Made by a program: the position numbers and the translations under genes
In this document: piece after piece, positions 4,034 to 5,122 of the stretch
Layout of the letters: each line of letters begins with the position of its first letter
Numbering within the stretch: the stretch's first letter is position 1
Notes under the pieces: generated by a model
The model's input: the letters and a program-made list of their open reading frames with translations, nothing else
What the model was told of the DNA's origin: nothing
Databases searched by the model: none
Assembly: GCA_000715685.1 (NCBI GenBank)
Contig: KL569529.1
Span: 2,174-7,295 of the forward strand
Length of the DNA stretch: 5,122 bases
Origin: Streptomyces lilacinus
Lineage (GTDB): Bacteria > Actinomycetota > Actinomycetes > Streptomycetales > Streptomycetaceae
Reading direction: 5' to 3'

Positions 4034-5122
4034 GTGACCGGCTCCCGCCCGTACCGCTCACCACTCGACTCGCTGCGCCCGGCGGCCTTCGGCGCGGACC
4101 CGGCGGGGGAGCGGATGGCGCGCATCAGGCGGTCCCCGCACTTCGCGAACGGGACGTTCGTCAACCCCGAGGGCACGCGGCGCACCCCTTCGGGGTCGAT
4201 GCTCGCCTTCCTGCCCACGTACTTCCGCAAGGAGGAGCGGGTCCGCCGGGCCCCCGCCCAGGCCGTGCCCGTCCACCCCACCACCGTCGCCGACCTGGCC
4301 GTGCCCGCGGCCTCGGGGCTCCGGCTGACCTGGATGGGGCACTCCAGCGTGCTGGCCGAGATCGACGGCCACCGGGTGCTCTTCGACCCGGTGTGGTCCG
4401 AGCGCTGCTCGCCGTTCCCCTTCGCGGGCCCCCGCCGGCTGCACCCGGTGCCGGTGCCGCTGGCCGAGACCGGCCCGCTGGACGCCGTGGTCATCTCCCA
4501 CGACCACTACGACCACCTGGACATGCCGACCGTCCGCGCCCTGGCCCGCACGGGCGTGGCCTTCGTCGTCCCGCTCGGCGTCGGCGCCCACCTCGAGCAC
4601 TGGGGCGTGCCGGCGGACCGCGTCACCGAGCTCGACTGGCACGAGTCCACGAGCGTCGGCGCGCTCACCCTCACCGCCACCCCGGCCCGCCACTTCTGCG
4701 GCCGGGCCCTGCGCAACACCCAGCACACCCTGTGGGCCTCCTGGGTCGTCGCCGGCCCCGACCACCGGATCTTCCACAGCGGCGACACCGGCTACTTCCC
4801 CGGCTTCGCCGCGATCGGCGCGCAGTACGGTCCGTTCGACGCCACGATGGTGCAGATCGGCGCCTACAGCGAGTTCTGGCCCGACATCCACATGACCCCG
4901 GAGGAGGGCCTGCGGGCGCACACCGATCTGCAGGGCGGCGACGCCGGGCGGGGCGTCATGCTGCCGATCCACTGGGGCACGTTCAACCTGGCCCCGCACC
5001 CGTGGGACGAGCCGGCCGAAGGTAGCCTCGCCGCCGCTCGCGCCACCGGCGCCCACCTCGCGATCCCCTGCCCGGGCCGGCCGTTCGAGCCGACCGCCGC
5101 CGAGTTGCCGCTCGACCCGTGG
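4034..5122 (+). CDS. NAPE-PLD-like metallo-beta-lactamase-fold hydrolase, 3' end beyond the window
   Basis: A zinc-dependent MBL-fold hydrolase, open for 363 codons with no stop before the window end. The metal ligands are all visible: SHDHYDHLD gives His156, His158, Asp160 and His161, followed by His220 (ARHFCG), Asp251 (HSGDTGY) and His313 (LPIHWGT). The 31-residue spacing from His220 to Asp251 equals that in human NAPE-PLD, and other spacings are close. MGHSSVLAEIDG and VLFDPVWSERCSPFPFAGP also follow that subgroup. A relative may therefore cleave phosphodiesters of phospholipids; UlaG-type lactonases share the fold, so the substrate is open. There is no signal peptide, and an N-terminal segment of about 90 residues precedes the fold. 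Start GTG 4034 follows GGAGGT with a short gap of only 3 nt, so the start is likely but not certain. It is separated from alkB by 88 bp and a hairpin. Confidence 0.9.
   Translation, partial: MTGSRPYRSPLDSLRPAAFGADPAGERMARIRRSPHFANGTFVNPEGTRRTPSGSMLAFLPTYFRKEERVRRAPAQAVPVHPTTVADLAVPAASGLRLTWMGHSSVLAEIDGHRVLFDPVWSERCSPFPFAGPRRLHPVPVPLAETGPLDAVVISHDHYDHLDMPTVRALARTGVAFVVPLGVGAHLEHWGVPADRVTELDWHESTSVGALTLTATPARHFCGRALRNTQHTLWASWVVAGPDHRIFHSGDTGYFPGFAAIGAQYGPFDATMVQIGAYSEFWPDIHMTPEEGLRAHTDLQGGDAGRGVMLPIHWGTFNLAPHPWDEPAEGSLAAARATGAHLAIPCPGRPFEPTAAELPLDPW

Noticed and set aside
3136..4494. Minus-strand open frame of 452 codons
   Set aside because: Antisense to alkB and the MBL gene, which both have complete catalytic motifs; composition is that of a shadow.
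3976..5025. Plus-strand open frame of 349 codons
   Set aside because: Arg/Pro/Gly-rich shadow of the MBL-fold gene, which uses another frame and carries all the metal-binding motifs.

Overview
The window looks like chromosomal DNA of a Streptomyces or close actinomycete. GC is very high, codon third positions are strongly G/C-biased, GTG starts are common, and the gene families present (XRE/DUF5753 regulator, DUF397 small protein, stand-alone HATPase_c protein, SAV2177-type methyltransferase) are expanded in that group. No RNA gene, IS element, CRISPR array or phage gene was recognised.

Left part (1-2606): a developmental-regulator-style module. A truncated anti-sigma-type ATP-binding protein reads leftward from 428. 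Divergent from it is an operon of an XRE/DUF5753 regulator (565-1431), a DUF397 small protein (1435-1716) and a SAM-dependent methyltransferase (1713-2606). The operon is tightly packed: a 3-bp gap, then a 4-bp GTGA overlap. The AT-richer divergent region (429-564) carries two perfect inverted repeats lying on a good predicted promoter for the ATPase, plus a weaker third dyad. This is the layout expected if the regulator controls its own divergent promoters, as in whiJ/abaA-like loci. The DUF397 gene begins with an exact 18-bp tandem duplication that duplicates its start codon.

Right part (2607-5122): chemical-stress and repair genes. A carboxymuconolactone decarboxylase/AhpD-like protein (2615-3175, minus) converges on the methyltransferase gene and diverges from an AlkB-type 2-oxoglutarate/Fe(II) dioxygenase (3295-3945, plus). 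Their shared 119-bp spacer seems to hold two different stress promoters. For alkB there is an exact match to the actinobacterial RecA-independent DNA-damage motif (TTGTCAGTG-N8-TAGGCT), placed so that the mRNA would be leaderless. Facing the AhpD-like gene is a motif resembling an ECF41-sigma promoter. After a GC-rich hairpin, a NAPE-PLD-like metallo-beta-lactamase-fold hydrolase starts at 4034 and is still open at the window end.

The strongest observation is the placement of alkB under a PafBC-type damage promoter. Next are the operator array of the regulator module and the duplicated DUF397 start. Each family seen here is known; I see no wholly new protein system. The novelty lies in the regulatory wiring.
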